Assembly: GCA_963747765.1 (NCBI GenBank)
Contig: CAVVGH010000007.1
Location: 520,482 to 584,481 of the forward strand
Source of the DNA: VRUE01 sp963747765
GTDB lineage: Bacteria; Actinomycetota; Thermoleophilia; Solirubrobacterales; 70-9
Length of the DNA stretch: 64,000 nucleotides
Reading direction: 5' to 3'
Below, in pieces: positions 48,571 through 57,220 of this stretch (positions are counted from its first letter, which is position 1; each line of letters starts with the position of its first letter). Under the pieces are notes generated by a model that ran no database searches, was not told where the DNA came from, and was given only the letters and a program-made list of their open reading frames with translations. Both the position numbers and the translations under genes were made by a program.

Positions 48571-49521
48571 ATGGCTGACGACCGGATCGCAAGAAGAGAG
48601 CGCCAGCGCCGCCAGCTCAGACGGCGGCGCCTGACTGCGGCCGCGGCACTGCTTGTGGTTTCCGCCGGCATCGTGGCGGTGCTGCTGAGCGCTGGAAACG
48701 CGAGCCGACCGATCGGTCGGCAGACCACCGCCCCGAGCCGCGACACCGGCAGTGCACCCGCCGCCGCCGCCGCCCGGAGCCGCGGCACCGGCAGTGCACG
48801 GTCAACCAGCGGAGCGGACGAGGTCCGCAACGCAACGCCACAAGCCGACTGGCGCCCGCACACGGGCCCGGTGCCGATCCTCGAGTACCACGTGCTTGGC
48901 GTTGCGCCGGCGGGAGCCCCGTACCCGGACCTGTACGTGAGCCGGCCGGATTTCCGTCGTCAGATGGATTGGCTCGACGCGCACGGCTTCGAGGCGGTGA
49001 CACTCGAGCAGGTCGAGGCCGCCTGGTACCGCGGTGGCAGCCTGCCGCCGCGACCGGTCGTGCTCTCCTTCGATGACGGCTACCGGCCTCAATTCACATA
49101 CGCGCTGCCCGAGCTGCGCAGGCACGGCTGGGCAGGCGTTATCAATCTCAAGGCCGAAGGTTCGGATCTCTACCCAAGCAACGTCAGGGCGATGATCGAT
49201 GCCGGTTGGGAGCTCGCCTCCCACACGATCCACCACCTGGACCTGACGACGCTCGACGCCGCGCAGCTGAGGGAAGAGGTCGCCGCCTCGAGGGCGATCC
49301 TGCGACGCGAGTACCGCGTCCCGGTCGACAACTTCTGCTATCCGTCAGGCCGCTATGACGCGACCGTAATCGCGGCTCTCAAGGCGGCCGGCTACAGCGG
49401 CGCGACGACCGAGGTCCCCGGTTACGCAACGCGCGACAGGCCCTACGAACTGGACCGCTTCGAGATCCTCGGCTCAGCAGGTGTCAGGGGACTTGCCGAA
49501 GACCTCGCGTCGGGACGCTAG
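48571..49521 (+). CDS. secreted or membrane-anchored polysaccharide deacetylase
   Basis: The 316-residue protein has a very basic N-terminus, a transmembrane/signal segment at about residues 22-41, a low-complexity Ser/Thr/Ala linker with an internal repeat, and a NodB domain. Motif 1 is VVLSFDDGY near 165 and motif 2 is SHTIHH near 213. CYPSGRYD lies near 258. It probably deacetylates peptidoglycan or another wall polysaccharide. TACCAT lies 14 bp before the ATG. Confidence 0.88.
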   Translation: MADDRIARRERQRRQLRRRRLTAAAALLVVSAGIVAVLLSAGNASRPIGRQTTAPSRDTGSAPAAAAARSRGTGSARSTSGADEVRNATPQADWRPHTGPVPILEYHVLGVAPAGAPYPDLYVSRPDFRRQMDWLDAHGFEAVTLEQVEAAWYRGGSLPPRPVVLSFDDGYRPQFTYALPELRRHGWAGVINLKAEGSDLYPSNVRAMIDAGWELASHTIHHLDLTTLDAAQLREEVAASRAILRREYRVPVDNFCYPSGRYDATVIAALKAAGYSGATTEVPGYATRDRPYELDRFEILGSAGVRGLAEDLASGR

Positions 49522-49646
49522 ATGGCCGATTCTCGAAATCTCCAACGGAGGCATTCGAAATGGCGAGCGGCACGCGGAATCGCCCCGGGGAGACGAGCCC
49601 TTCGAAATGGGCCCGGTGGACCCAAAGAGAACGACTCCTCGGAGAG

Positions 49647-49704
49647 AGCCCATCCCCTGCTTGCCCTCCACACCTGCGAGTAGGAGGGCAAGCAGGGGAT
49701 GGCT
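49647..49704 (-). repeat. hairpin HP1, copy C
   Basis: AGCCCATCCCCTGCTTGCCC.. pairs over about 22 bp with one bulge around ACACCTGCGAGTA. Relative to copies A and B the stem has matched changes such as TTT/AAA to CTT/AAG. On the minus strand it is followed by CTCTCTCC. The stretch 49522-49646 shows nothing else recognisable. Confidence 0.8.
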
Positions 49705-49789
49705 GCGAAGGATCGGTGCCGATACGCAGTCAGGTCGCGAGAGCACGGCGCCCAGGGTGGCCTGGGGGAGGCGGATGCGGGCTTCCGCC

Positions 49790-49985
49790 TGCGTTCGCTC
49801 TTTGTGTCGCAGAGCGGTACAAACAGCGAACGGAGCGGGTGGGATGGCCCGACCAAGCCTCCGTTCGCTCTTTGTGTCGCAGAGCGGTACAAACAGCGAA
49901 CGGAGCGGGTGGGATGGCCCGACCAAGCCTCCGTTCGCTCTTTGTGTCGCAGAGCGGTACAAACAGCGAACGGAGCGGGTCGAGC
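49790..49985 (-). repeat. hairpin HP2, three tandem copies (70-bp period)
   Basis: Copies start near 49790, 49859 and 49929. The last two units are identical over the hairpin and spacer. Each pairs CCGTTCGCT with AGCGAACGG and TTTGT with ACAAA. In-frame peptides through the array are an artefact of the 70-bp period. The array lies 178 bp beyond the hisF stop. Confidence 0.88.
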
Positions 49986-50094
49986 GAAGCGGTCAACTGG
50001 CCCAACCGGCAATCGGCAAGCCGGGCCGGTAGCTGAGCGCTTAGGCACGAGCCGGTGGCTGAGCTGACAGGCACGCTTTGGCAGGGTCAATCGT

Positions 50095-50181
50095 CTACGA
50101 CCGGACGGGGATGCCGGCGGCGGCTACGATCGGACGGGGATGCCGGCGGCGGCTACGATCGGACGGGGATGCCGGCGGCGG
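50095..50181. repeat. three tandem copies of the hisF 3' end (29-bp unit)
   Basis: Units CTACGAYCGGACGGGGATGC.. lie at 50095, 50124 and 50153. The last contains the hisF stop and final eight codons. The others lie beyond the stop. The unit length is not a multiple of three. Confidence 0.92.
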
Positions 50182-50911
50182 CGAGGTGGCGCTTGGCGTC
50201 GCGCACGCGGTAGGTGCCGTAGTGAAAGATCGATGCGCAAAGCACCGCGTCCGCGTGGCCGTCGGCGATCGCCTCGCTGAGGTGGTCGAGCGTGCCGGCG
50301 CCGCCGGAGGCGATGACCGGGATCGAGACGGCGTCAGAAACCGCCCGGGTCAGTGCGACGTCATAGCCGTCGGTGGTGCCGTCGCGGTCCATGCTGGTCA
50401 GCAGCACCTCCCCCGCCCCACGTTCCGCGCCCTCCCTGGCCCAGGCGATGGCCTCGCGCCCCTCGACCCGTTTGCGGCCGCCGTTGACGTAGACGCCCCA
50501 GCCATCCTCCTCGCGCTTGGCATCGATGGCGAGAACGACGCATTGCGCTCCAAAGTGGTCGCCGAGCTCGGTGAGCAACTCCGGCCGCGCCAGAGCCGAG
50601 GAGTTGACCGAGACCTTGTCGGCACCGGCGTCGAGCACCGCCTGCGCGTCCTCGATCGACCGGATGCCGCCACCGATCGTGAACGGGATGAAGACGTTGT
50701 CGGCCGTTCGCCGCGCGAGCTCCACGATCGTCTCTCGCTTCTCGTGGGAAGCGGTGATGTCCAGGAAGACAAGCTCATCGGCGCCCTCCGCGTCGTATCG
50801 CTCGGCAAGCTCCACGGGATCTCCGGCATCGCGCAGGCCGACGAAATTGGTGCCCTTCACGACGCGACCGGCGTCGACGTCGAGGCAGGGTATGACGCGC
50901 TTCAGCACCAT
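50153..50911 (-). CDS. hisF: imidazole glycerol phosphate synthase cyclase subunit
   Basis: With HisH it makes imidazole glycerol phosphate and AICAR. The 252-residue TIM barrel has the catalytic Asp11 in PCLDVDAGRVVKG, FIPFTIGGGIRS near residue 75, VSVNSSALARPE near 100, and LLTSMDRDGTTDGYD near 170. The ATG at 50911 is the family-typical start; the longer upstream frame runs into hisA. It is last in the his operon, and its tail is triplicated. Confidence 0.96.
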   Translation of the reverse strand: MVLKRVIPCLDVDAGRVVKGTNFVGLRDAGDPVELAERYDAEGADELVFLDITASHEKRETIVELARRTADNVFIPFTIGGGIRSIEDAQAVLDAGADKVSVNSSALARPELLTELGDHFGAQCVVLAIDAKREEDGWGVYVNGGRKRVEGREAIAWAREGAERGAGEVLLTSMDRDGTTDGYDVALTRAVSDAVSIPVIASGGAGTLDHLSEAIADGHADAVLCASIFHYGTYRVRDAKRHLAAAGIPVRS

Positions 50912-50915
50912 CGCT

Positions 50916-51653
50916 CTAAGCGTAGAGGGATCCGCGCAGTGCCTCGATCCCCTCGGCAACGCTGAAGCGGCCCTCGTAGAGGGCGCGGCCGACAATCACC
51001 CCTTCGACGTTCGGTGGCGCATTGCGGGCCAGCGCTTCGAGGTGCGCCAGCTCCCCCACACCGCCAGACGCGAGGACGGTTGCGTCGGTGGCACTGGCGA
51101 TGCGCTCGAGCTCTCCGAGGGCCGGCCCCTCCATCGTGCCGTCGAATTGGATCGCCGTACAGACGAAGCGCCCGACGCCTCGTGCGGTCAGCTCGCACAC
51201 CACCTCGACCGGCTCGGCGTCGCCGGCCTCGGTCCAGCCCTCGAGCGCCACCCTGCCGTGCAGCGCGTCGACCGATACCACGACCCGGTCACCGTGCGCC
51301 TCGAGCATCGCGGCGAGGAACTCCGGGTTCTTGAGGGCAGCCGTCCCAATCACCACCCTCGCCGCTCCTGCATCGAGCAGACGGCTCACCGCCCGCGCGT
51401 CACGCAGCCCTCCCCCAACCTGGATCGGGCATCCCACCGCGCTCGCGATCCGGCCCACCGCATCCAGGTTCCGTGGCTCTCCTGCTTTCGCCCCATCGAG
51501 GTCGACGACGTGCAGGAACCGCGCGCCTTCGTCAGCCCACCGCATCGCTGCATCCACGGGATCGGCGTCGTAGACCGTCTCGCGCTCGTAATCGCCCTGC
51601 AGAAGGCGAACCGCCCGGCCACCGCGGATGTCGATCGCCGGGTAGAGGATCAC
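50916..51653 (-). CDS. hisA: phosphoribosylformimino-5-aminoimidazole carboxamide ribotide isomerase
   Basis: It isomerises ProFAR in histidine synthesis. The 245-residue half-barrel-repeat TIM protein has ILYPAIDIRGGRAVRLLQGDY with catalytic Asp8, LHVVDLDGAKAG near residue 47, and IQVGGGLRD near 75. VSVDALHGRVALEGWTE near 126 and VLASGGVGELAHL near 195 complete the barrel. The GTG start overlaps the hisH stop (GTGA). In some actinobacteria this gene is the bifunctional PriA; that cannot be excluded. Confidence 0.94.
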   Translation of the reverse strand: MILYPAIDIRGGRAVRLLQGDYERETVYDADPVDAAMRWADEGARFLHVVDLDGAKAGEPRNLDAVGRIASAVGCPIQVGGGLRDARAVSRLLDAGAARVVIGTAALKNPEFLAAMLEAHGDRVVVSVDALHGRVALEGWTEAGDAEPVEVVCELTARGVGRFVCTAIQFDGTMEGPALGELERIASATDATVLASGGVGELAHLEALARNAPPNVEGVIVGRALYEGRFSVAEGIEALRGSLYA

Positions 51654-52282
51654 ACCGGGGCCGGCGTCGCGGCGCAGACGCCCGCGAAGTTCGAGAGCAG
51701 CCGCAGGCCCGCCGCGCTCGACTTCTCGGGATGGAACTGGACGCCGAAGACGTTGTCGCGCTCGGCGGCGCATGCGAAGCGCGCTCCGTAGACGGCACTG
51801 CCCAGCAGATCCTCCTGGCGTGGGCAGGGTGCGAAGGAGTGGACGAAGTAGAACGGGGTCTCGCTCTCGATCCCCTCGGTCAAACGTGACTCCTTCTCCC
51901 AGCGAACGGGAGACCAGCCGATATGCGGAACCTTGAGGCCGTCGGCCTCCAGGATGTCGACCGGCCCGTGCAGCAGGTCGATGCCAGCCGCCCCGCCGAG
52001 CTCCGTGGTCGACTCGAAGAGCAGCTGCAGACCGAGGCAGATGCCAAGGATTGGCACTCGAGCGTCGCGGCGCTCGACCAGCAGCTCGTCGAGGCCGAGC
52101 TCACGCACCCGGGCCATCGCCTTCGGAAAGGCGCCCACGCCCGGGAGGATCAGCCCGTCCGCGCTGCGGACCGTCTCGCTGTCGCTGGCGATCGCGGCGC
52201 TCGCGCCGACATGCTCCAGCGCCTTCTCGACCGAGCGGAGATTGCCCATGCCGTAGTCCAGGATGCAGATGCGCGCCGTCAT
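51650..52282 (-). CDS. hisH: imidazole glycerol phosphate synthase glutaminase subunit
   Basis: It supplies ammonia to HisF. The 210-residue class I amidotransferase has ILDYGMGNLRSVEKAL at the N-terminus, LPGVGAF near residue 46, nucleophile Cys in LGICLGLQLLFE near 80, and the His-Glu pair in FGVQFHPEKS near 190. The ATG overlaps the hisB stop (ATGA). Confidence 0.95.
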   Translation of the reverse strand: MTARICILDYGMGNLRSVEKALEHVGASAAIASDSETVRSADGLILPGVGAFPKAMARVRELGLDELLVERRDARVPILGICLGLQLLFESTTELGGAAGIDLLHGPVDILEADGLKVPHIGWSPVRWEKESRLTEGIESETPFYFVHSFAPCPRQEDLLGSAVYGARFACAAERDNVFGVQFHPEKSSAAGLRLLSNFAGVCAATPAPV

Positions 52283-52869
52283 TCGCTCAGGGTTCCCTTG
52301 GTCGACGGCACGCCGCTCTCCTCGGGATCGAGCGAGACGGCGACCCGGAGCGCTCTGGCGAACGCCTTGAAGCAGGCCTCGATCATGTGGTGCGCATTCG
52401 TGCCGTAGCGGACCGAGACGTGCAGGGTGAGCTTGGCGCCGTTGGCGACGGCGCGGAAGAACTCCTCGGCTAGCTCCGTATCGAACCCGGCGATCGAGGT
52501 CGCCGGGAGGTCCGCGTCGAAGACGCACAGGGGACGGCCCGAGATGTCGATCGCGCACTCGGCCAGGGCCTCGTCCATCGGCACGAGAGCGGAGCCGTAG
52601 CGACGGATCCCGGCGCGGTCGCCGAGCGCGGCGTCAAGCGCCTGGCCGAGCGCGATGCCGACGTCCTCGACCGTGTGGTGCGCACCGGTCTCGAGATCGC
52701 CGTTCGCCTCCACCGCCAGGCCCAGGCGTCCGTGGCGGGCCAGCAGGTCGAGCATGTGGTCGAGGAACCCAACGCCCGTCTGGGCCCGCGCCTCGCCTCC
52801 ATCCAGGTCCAGCTCCAGCCGGATCTCGGTCTCGGCTGTCCTGCGCTCTCTTGTCGCTGTCCTGCTCAT
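52279..52869 (-). CDS. hisB: imidazoleglycerol-phosphate dehydratase
   Basis: The 196-residue manganese enzyme has GVGFLDHMLDLLARHG near residue 31, the metal site GAHHTVEDVGIALG near 62, and GTNAHHMIEACFKAFA near 160. It is a monofunctional dehydratase with no phosphatase domain. The ATG overlaps the hisD stop. hisC, which usually sits between hisD and hisB in actinobacteria, is absent. Confidence 0.95.
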   Translation of the reverse strand: MSRTATRERRTAETEIRLELDLDGGEARAQTGVGFLDHMLDLLARHGRLGLAVEANGDLETGAHHTVEDVGIALGQALDAALGDRAGIRRYGSALVPMDEALAECAIDISGRPLCVFDADLPATSIAGFDTELAEEFFRAVANGAKLTLHVSVRYGTNAHHMIEACFKAFARALRVAVSLDPEESGVPSTKGTLSE

Positions 52870-54131
52870 CGTCTAATCATCGCCGACTCGCCGTGTGCGG
52901 GGAAGCCCTCCGCCCGGGCCAGGGTGTCCACATAGGGAGCAAGCCTTGCAGCCGCGCCCGCCGGAACCTCCACTGTCGGGACCGTCCGACAGAAGGTGGC
53001 CGGACTGAGAGGTCCCGAAAAACGACCTGCCCCGCCGGTTGGCAGGACGTGGTTGGACCCGGCAACGTAATCGCCGAAGGCCGTCGCGCTGTGGCGACCG
53101 GCAAAGACGCAGCCCGCCGTCGTCACCTGGGAGGCAAGCAGGGCGGCGGCATCGCAGAGCAGCTCCAGATGCTCCGGCGCAAACGCGTTGGCGAGATCGA
53201 TGGCGTCGCACAGATCCGGAACGCGGACGAGTGCCAACGGTGCGTCGCCGAGTCCGGGCCGCTCGGCAGCCGCCCGCTCGACGGCAGCGGCGAGGCCGTC
53301 CAACACAGCGTCCTCCACTGCCACCGCCAGCAACGGGCCGTCCGCCCCGTGCTCGGCCTGGGCGCAGAGATCCAGGGCGGCCCACCCGGCGTCCGTGTCG
53401 TGGCCGGCCACGATCATCAGCTCCGACGGTCCGGCCAGCGAATCGATCCCCACAGCGCCACAGACGGTGCGCTTCGCCTCCCGCACCCAGGCGTTACCCG
53501 GGCCCGCGACGACGTCGACCGGTTCGATCGTCTCAGTGCCGTACGCCAGCGCGAAGACCGCCTGCGCACCCCCCACGGCGTGGATCTCATCGATGCCACA
53601 GAGCGCAGCCGCGGCGAGGACGAGGGGGTTCAGCAGGCCGTCCGGGCCGGGTGGCGAGGCAAGCGCAAGGCGCTCCACCCCGGCCACCCTGGCGGGTATC
53701 GCACACATCAGAACCGTCGACGGGTAGGCGGCCCGTCCGCCGGGCGCGTAGATGCCGGCAGCGCCAACCGAAGCTTCCCGAAGCGTCACCGTCTGCCCCT
53801 GCGGCAGGCTCACCGTGCGAGGGCCTGAGTCGAGCTGCGCCTCGGCGACCGTCCGGACGTTGGCGGCCGCCAGCTCGAGCGCCTCGCGGACGTCGGAGTC
53901 CAATTGCGCGAGCGCCTCAGCAGCAGAGCCCCGCTCCACAAGCAGCGCCGGCGGCGGGCGTTCGGTGGCGTCGAAGCGCTCTGTCAGTCGCATCAGCGCC
54001 TCGTCGCCACCCTCGCAGACCTCGCGCTCGATCGGCCCGACGTCCACCGCCGGGGTCGCTTTCGCCGCCCAAGTGCGGATGGCTCCGGCCGTCTGCGCCG
54101 CGTCCTCCCAGTCGAATCGGCGCAGCCTCAT
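52866..54131 (-). CDS. hisD: histidinol dehydrogenase
   Basis: It oxidises histidinol to histidine with two NAD+. The 421-residue protein has YAPGGRAAYPSTVLM near residue 128, FALAYGTETIEPVDVVAGPGNAWV near 195, AGPSELMIVAG near 233, and APEHLELLCD near 340. The ATG overlaps the hisG stop (ATGA). Confidence 0.95.
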   Translation of the reverse strand: MRLRRFDWEDAAQTAGAIRTWAAKATPAVDVGPIEREVCEGGDEALMRLTERFDATERPPPALLVERGSAAEALAQLDSDVREALELAAANVRTVAEAQLDSGPRTVSLPQGQTVTLREASVGAAGIYAPGGRAAYPSTVLMCAIPARVAGVERLALASPPGPDGLLNPLVLAAAALCGIDEIHAVGGAQAVFALAYGTETIEPVDVVAGPGNAWVREAKRTVCGAVGIDSLAGPSELMIVAGHDTDAGWAALDLCAQAEHGADGPLLAVAVEDAVLDGLAAAVERAAAERPGLGDAPLALVRVPDLCDAIDLANAFAPEHLELLCDAAALLASQVTTAGCVFAGRHSATAFGDYVAGSNHVLPTGGAGRFSGPLSPATFCRTVPTVEVPAGAAARLAPYVDTLARAEGFPAHGESAMIRR

Positions 54132-54808
54132 CCCGCCGTCACCTCGCGCAGGCGCGCGGTGAGCTCATCCACCTCGCTGGCGCGAAGCTTGTGGGCCACC
54201 CGGTTGGCAACGAAGCGCGCCGTGCACTCGACGATCTCCTCACGCACCTCGAGGTCGTTCTCTTCCAGGGTTCGGCCGGTCGCCACCAGGTCGACTATGC
54301 CGTCCGCCAAACCGACCAGCGGCGCCAGCTCCACCGACCCCTTCACCTCGATCACCTCGACCTGGTGCCCGGTGGCCTCGAAGTGCCGCTGGGCAACCCG
54401 CGGGTACTTGGTGGCGATCCGCATCGTTCCCAGGCGGCGCTCCGACTCACCCAGGCGCTCGTCTCCTCTGCGCCCCGCCAGAACCATCCGACAGCGCCCG
54501 TAACCGAGGTCGAGCAACTCGTAGACCATCCGGTCGGCCTGCTCGAGCAGGACATCCTTGCCGGTGATGCCGACATCCGCCGCTCCAGCCTCCACGTAGG
54601 TCGGGACGTCGGAGGGCCGCATCGTCACCAGGGTCATCTCGTCGCCCTCGAAGATCAGGGCGCGCGAGCCGCTGCGCGCCTGGGAGGTATCGATTCCAAC
54701 CGCATCGAGGATGTCGAGCGTGCCCTCGAAGAGCGCGCCGCGGGGAACCGCCAGCTTCAGCGGGCCACCCGACTTGGCCCGGCCCATGCCGGCGACCTCG
54801 ACGCTCAC
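54128..54808 (-). CDS. hisG: ATP phosphoribosyltransferase catalytic subunit, short form
   Basis: It carries out the first step of histidine synthesis. The 226-residue protein lacks the C-terminal regulatory ACT-like domain of long HisG, so it needs HisZ, which is encoded directly upstream. KLAVPRGALFEGTLDIL lies near residue 16, DVGITGKDVLLEQ near 76, and LVDLVATGRTLEENDLE near 170. The GTG start overlaps the hisZ stop; an in-frame ATG seven codons later is possible. Confidence 0.94.
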   Translation of the reverse strand: MSVEVAGMGRAKSGGPLKLAVPRGALFEGTLDILDAVGIDTSQARSGSRALIFEGDEMTLVTMRPSDVPTYVEAGAADVGITGKDVLLEQADRMVYELLDLGYGRCRMVLAGRRGDERLGESERRLGTMRIATKYPRVAQRHFEATGHQVEVIEVKGSVELAPLVGLADGIVDLVATGRTLEENDLEVREEIVECTARFVANRVAHKLRASEVDELTARLREVTAG

Positions 54809-55800
54809 GAACCCTCACCCCGTCGCGACTCCTCCTCCATCTGAGCGATGTGCACGCGCTCGAGATACAGCGCAAAGCCCGCCGCGGGAAGGTCAACTCC
54901 GAAACGCTTCAACAGGCCGTCGTAGCGGCCGCCGCCTCCGAGCACGTAACCGACCGCTGGGTCGTAGACCTCGAGGATCGCGCCACTGTAATAGCCGAGG
55001 TCGCGCAGCAGGCCCAGGTCGATCTGGATCCGCTCCGCCGCGCCGCGACTCTCCAGGGCCTCGAAGGTTTCGCCGATTCGCGCTGTCGCGCGCTCGACCG
55101 CGGTGCCGCCCATTGCCCGGGCCTCGTCCAACACCTCGCGGCCACCGCGCAACTGCGAAAGGGCAACGCATGTCGCGCACTGCTCCTCGCTGACGCCGTC
55201 CACAGCCGACAGCTCGGCCTCGAGGCCCACGAGGTCGTGCGTGGCCAGCCGTTCCAGAACCGACTCCAACGCCTCGCCGCCGACGCCGAGCTCGCCCAGC
55301 AGCTGCCGGAAGAGGTCGGCGTCCCCGAGCCCGATCACCGCCCGGTCCAACCCGGCGGCATCGAGCGCCGCCTGCAGGACCTCGACGACCTCGGCCGTCC
55401 CCTGTGGCGCGGGGGCGCCGATCAGCTCCACGCCGGCCTGGGCGAACTCGCGCATCTGGCCGCGCTGCGGGCGCACGGCACGGAAGGCGTTTGCGAGGTA
55501 GCAGAGCCGCAGCGGCGGGTCCGCCGTCGCGTAGCGAGCCGCCACGAGCCGCGCTATCGGCACGGTCATGTCGGAGCGCAGCGCCAGCAGGTCGCCGTGC
55601 TCGTCGAGCAGTCGATAGGCACCTTCGGAGGTGCGCCCGTTGCCGGTAGCGAGCACCTCGTCGTACTCGATCGTCGGCGTGGCCACCTCGCCGTAGCCGT
55701 AGCCCTCGAAGACCTCGATCAGGGCAAGGTTGAGCCGCCGCAGCTCCCGCATCTCGTCGGGAAGGATGTCGCGGGTTCCTGGCGGAATCGGATGGATCAT
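54805..55800 (-). CDS. hisZ: ATP phosphoribosyltransferase regulatory subunit
   Basis: HisZ is a histidyl-tRNA-synthetase-like protein that activates short HisG and mediates histidine feedback. The 331-residue class II fold has PPGTRDILPDEM at the N-terminus, LRSDMTVPIARLVAARY near residue 73, FAQAGVELIGAP near 120, and GYVLGGGGRYDGLLKRFG near 285. A true HisS would be longer and carry an anticodon domain. It is the first gene of hisZGDBHAF. Confidence 0.92.
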   Translation of the reverse strand: MIHPIPPGTRDILPDEMRELRRLNLALIEVFEGYGYGEVATPTIEYDEVLATGNGRTSEGAYRLLDEHGDLLALRSDMTVPIARLVAARYATADPPLRLCYLANAFRAVRPQRGQMREFAQAGVELIGAPAPQGTAEVVEVLQAALDAAGLDRAVIGLGDADLFRQLLGELGVGGEALESVLERLATHDLVGLEAELSAVDGVSEEQCATCVALSQLRGGREVLDEARAMGGTAVERATARIGETFEALESRGAAERIQIDLGLLRDLGYYSGAILEVYDPAVGYVLGGGGRYDGLLKRFGVDLPAAGFALYLERVHIAQMEEESRRGEGS

Positions 55801-55905
55801 CGGGGTCGCCGTCTCCTCTGCTTGGGCTCGCTCACATGATTGAGCAGCGACGATCTTGCTTGCTCGGCCCCGTCTTCGCAGCCGCCACCGGCTCGCTGGG
55901 ACACC

Positions 55906-57204
55906 CTATGCAGGAACCTCCGTCGCGACCCGGTCGATCTGAGCGCCGAGGTTCCGCAACCGCTCATCGATCTGCTCGTAGCCGCGGTCGATCTGGCGGA
56001 TGTTGCCGATCTCCGAAATGCCCTCGGCGGCGAGGGCGGCGATGAGGATCGCCATGCCGGCCCGGATGTCCGGGCTCTCGACCCGTTCTCCGTGAAGACG
56101 GCTCGGACCGCTGACAATCGCCCGGTGGGGATCACACAGTGTGATTCGAGCGCCCATCGCAACCAGCTTGTCGACGAAAAAAAGGCGGTTCTCGAACATC
56201 TTCTCGAAGATGAGAATCTCGCCGTCGGCCTGCGTGGCGAGTGCCAGCGCAATCGAGGTCAGGTCGGCGGGGAAGGCAGGCCAGGGGCCATCCTCGATCT
56301 TCGGGATCGCATCGCCCACGTCGCTTCTGACCCGCAGGCGCTGGTCGGGCGGCACGACGATGTCGCTGTCCTCGACGGTCGACTCGAAGCCGAGCCGGCG
56401 AAACTGGCGGCGAACCATGAGCAGGTCCCCGGGCTCCACGGCGCAGATGCGCAGTTCCCCGCCGGTGGCGGCGGCGAGGGCCATAAAGCTTCCGACCTCG
56501 ATGTGATCCGGAGAGATGGTGTGCTCGGCGCCACCGAGCCGGTCCCGCCCGTGGATGGTCATCACATTGGAGCCGATTCCGTCGACCTCGGCACCCATGC
56601 TCGTGAGCAGCCGCGCCAGGTCCTGTACGTGTGGCTCGCAGGCGGCGTTGGAGATCGTGGTCGGACCGGGGGTGAGCGCCGCTGCCATCAGCGCGTTCTC
56701 GGTTCCCATCACCGAGGGCTCGTCCATGAAGATCGCGCAGGCGCGCAGGCCGCCGCCCGGGGCCGTGAGCTCGATCCAGCGATCTCCCTGGACGCGCGCA
56801 CCAAGGTCCTGAAATGCATCGAGATGCGCGTCGAGACGACGCCGGCCGATGAAATCCCCGCCCGGCGGCGGCATTCGCGCCTCACCGCAGCGAGCCAGCA
56901 ACGGCCCGGCGAGCAGGAACGACGCTCGGATCCTGTTCGAGAGCTCCTCGTCCACCTCCACGCCCCCGATGCCCGCAGCGCAGAGTCGGAGGCTGTTGTC
57001 TCCCGTCCAGCTCACCTCGACGCCAATGTGCTCCAGCAGCGCCACCTGGGCCTCGGTGTCGCGAATGCGCGGCACCCGGTGCAATATCAACTCCTCCTCG
57101 GTCAGCAGGCACGCGGCGAGGATCGGCAGCGCGGCGTTCTTGTTCCCAGCGGCGGTCAGCTGGCCCGAGAGCGGCACGCCGCCTTTGATGACGAATTTCT
57201 CCAT
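55906..57204 (-). CDS. murA: UDP-N-acetylglucosamine 1-carboxyvinyltransferase with Asp117
   Basis: It starts peptidoglycan precursor synthesis by moving enolpyruvate from PEP to UDP-GlcNAc. The 432-residue protein opens with IKGGVPLSGQLTAAGNKNAALP. The active-site loop reads PPGGDFIGRRRLDAHL, so the usual Cys (Cys115 in E. coli) is Asp at residue 117. Asp at this place in Mycobacterium tuberculosis MurA is known to confer fosfomycin resistance. IIDRGYE-like text (here QIDRGYEQIDERL) ends the protein. TACCCT lies 11 nt before the ATG. Confidence 0.95.
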   Translation of the reverse strand: MEKFVIKGGVPLSGQLTAAGNKNAALPILAACLLTEEELILHRVPRIRDTEAQVALLEHIGVEVSWTGDNSLRLCAAGIGGVEVDEELSNRIRASFLLAGPLLARCGEARMPPPGGDFIGRRRLDAHLDAFQDLGARVQGDRWIELTAPGGGLRACAIFMDEPSVMGTENALMAAALTPGPTTISNAACEPHVQDLARLLTSMGAEVDGIGSNVMTIHGRDRLGGAEHTISPDHIEVGSFMALAAATGGELRICAVEPGDLLMVRRQFRRLGFESTVEDSDIVVPPDQRLRVRSDVGDAIPKIEDGPWPAFPADLTSIALALATQADGEILIFEKMFENRLFFVDKLVAMGARITLCDPHRAIVSGPSRLHGERVESPDIRAGMAILIAALAAEGISEIGNIRQIDRGYEQIDERLRNLGAQIDRVATEVPA

Positions 57205-57214
57205 CGGTTCCGGC

Positions 57215-57220
57215 TAGGGT
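57215..57220 (+). promoter_or_regulatory. -10 box of the alpha/beta-hydrolase gene (TAGGGT), overlapping the murA -10
   Basis: TAGGGT ends 10 nt before the ATG at 57231. It shares five bases with the divergent murA box. Confidence 0.5.

Noticed and set aside
49790..49985. CRISPR-like array of repeats
   Set aside because: The repeats have identical spacers, are self-complementary over their whole length, number only three, and no cas gene is present.
49481..50067. Open frames through the HP2 arrays (recurring RAVQTANGA or ERYKQRTE text)
   Set aside because: The same hairpin reads open in several frames and on both strands; the repetition is from the 70-bp DNA period, not from a protein family.
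54805..55800. Histidyl-tRNA synthetase (hisS)
   Set aside because: The protein is shorter, lacks the anticodon-binding end, and heads a his operon with a short HisG, so HisZ is the better call.
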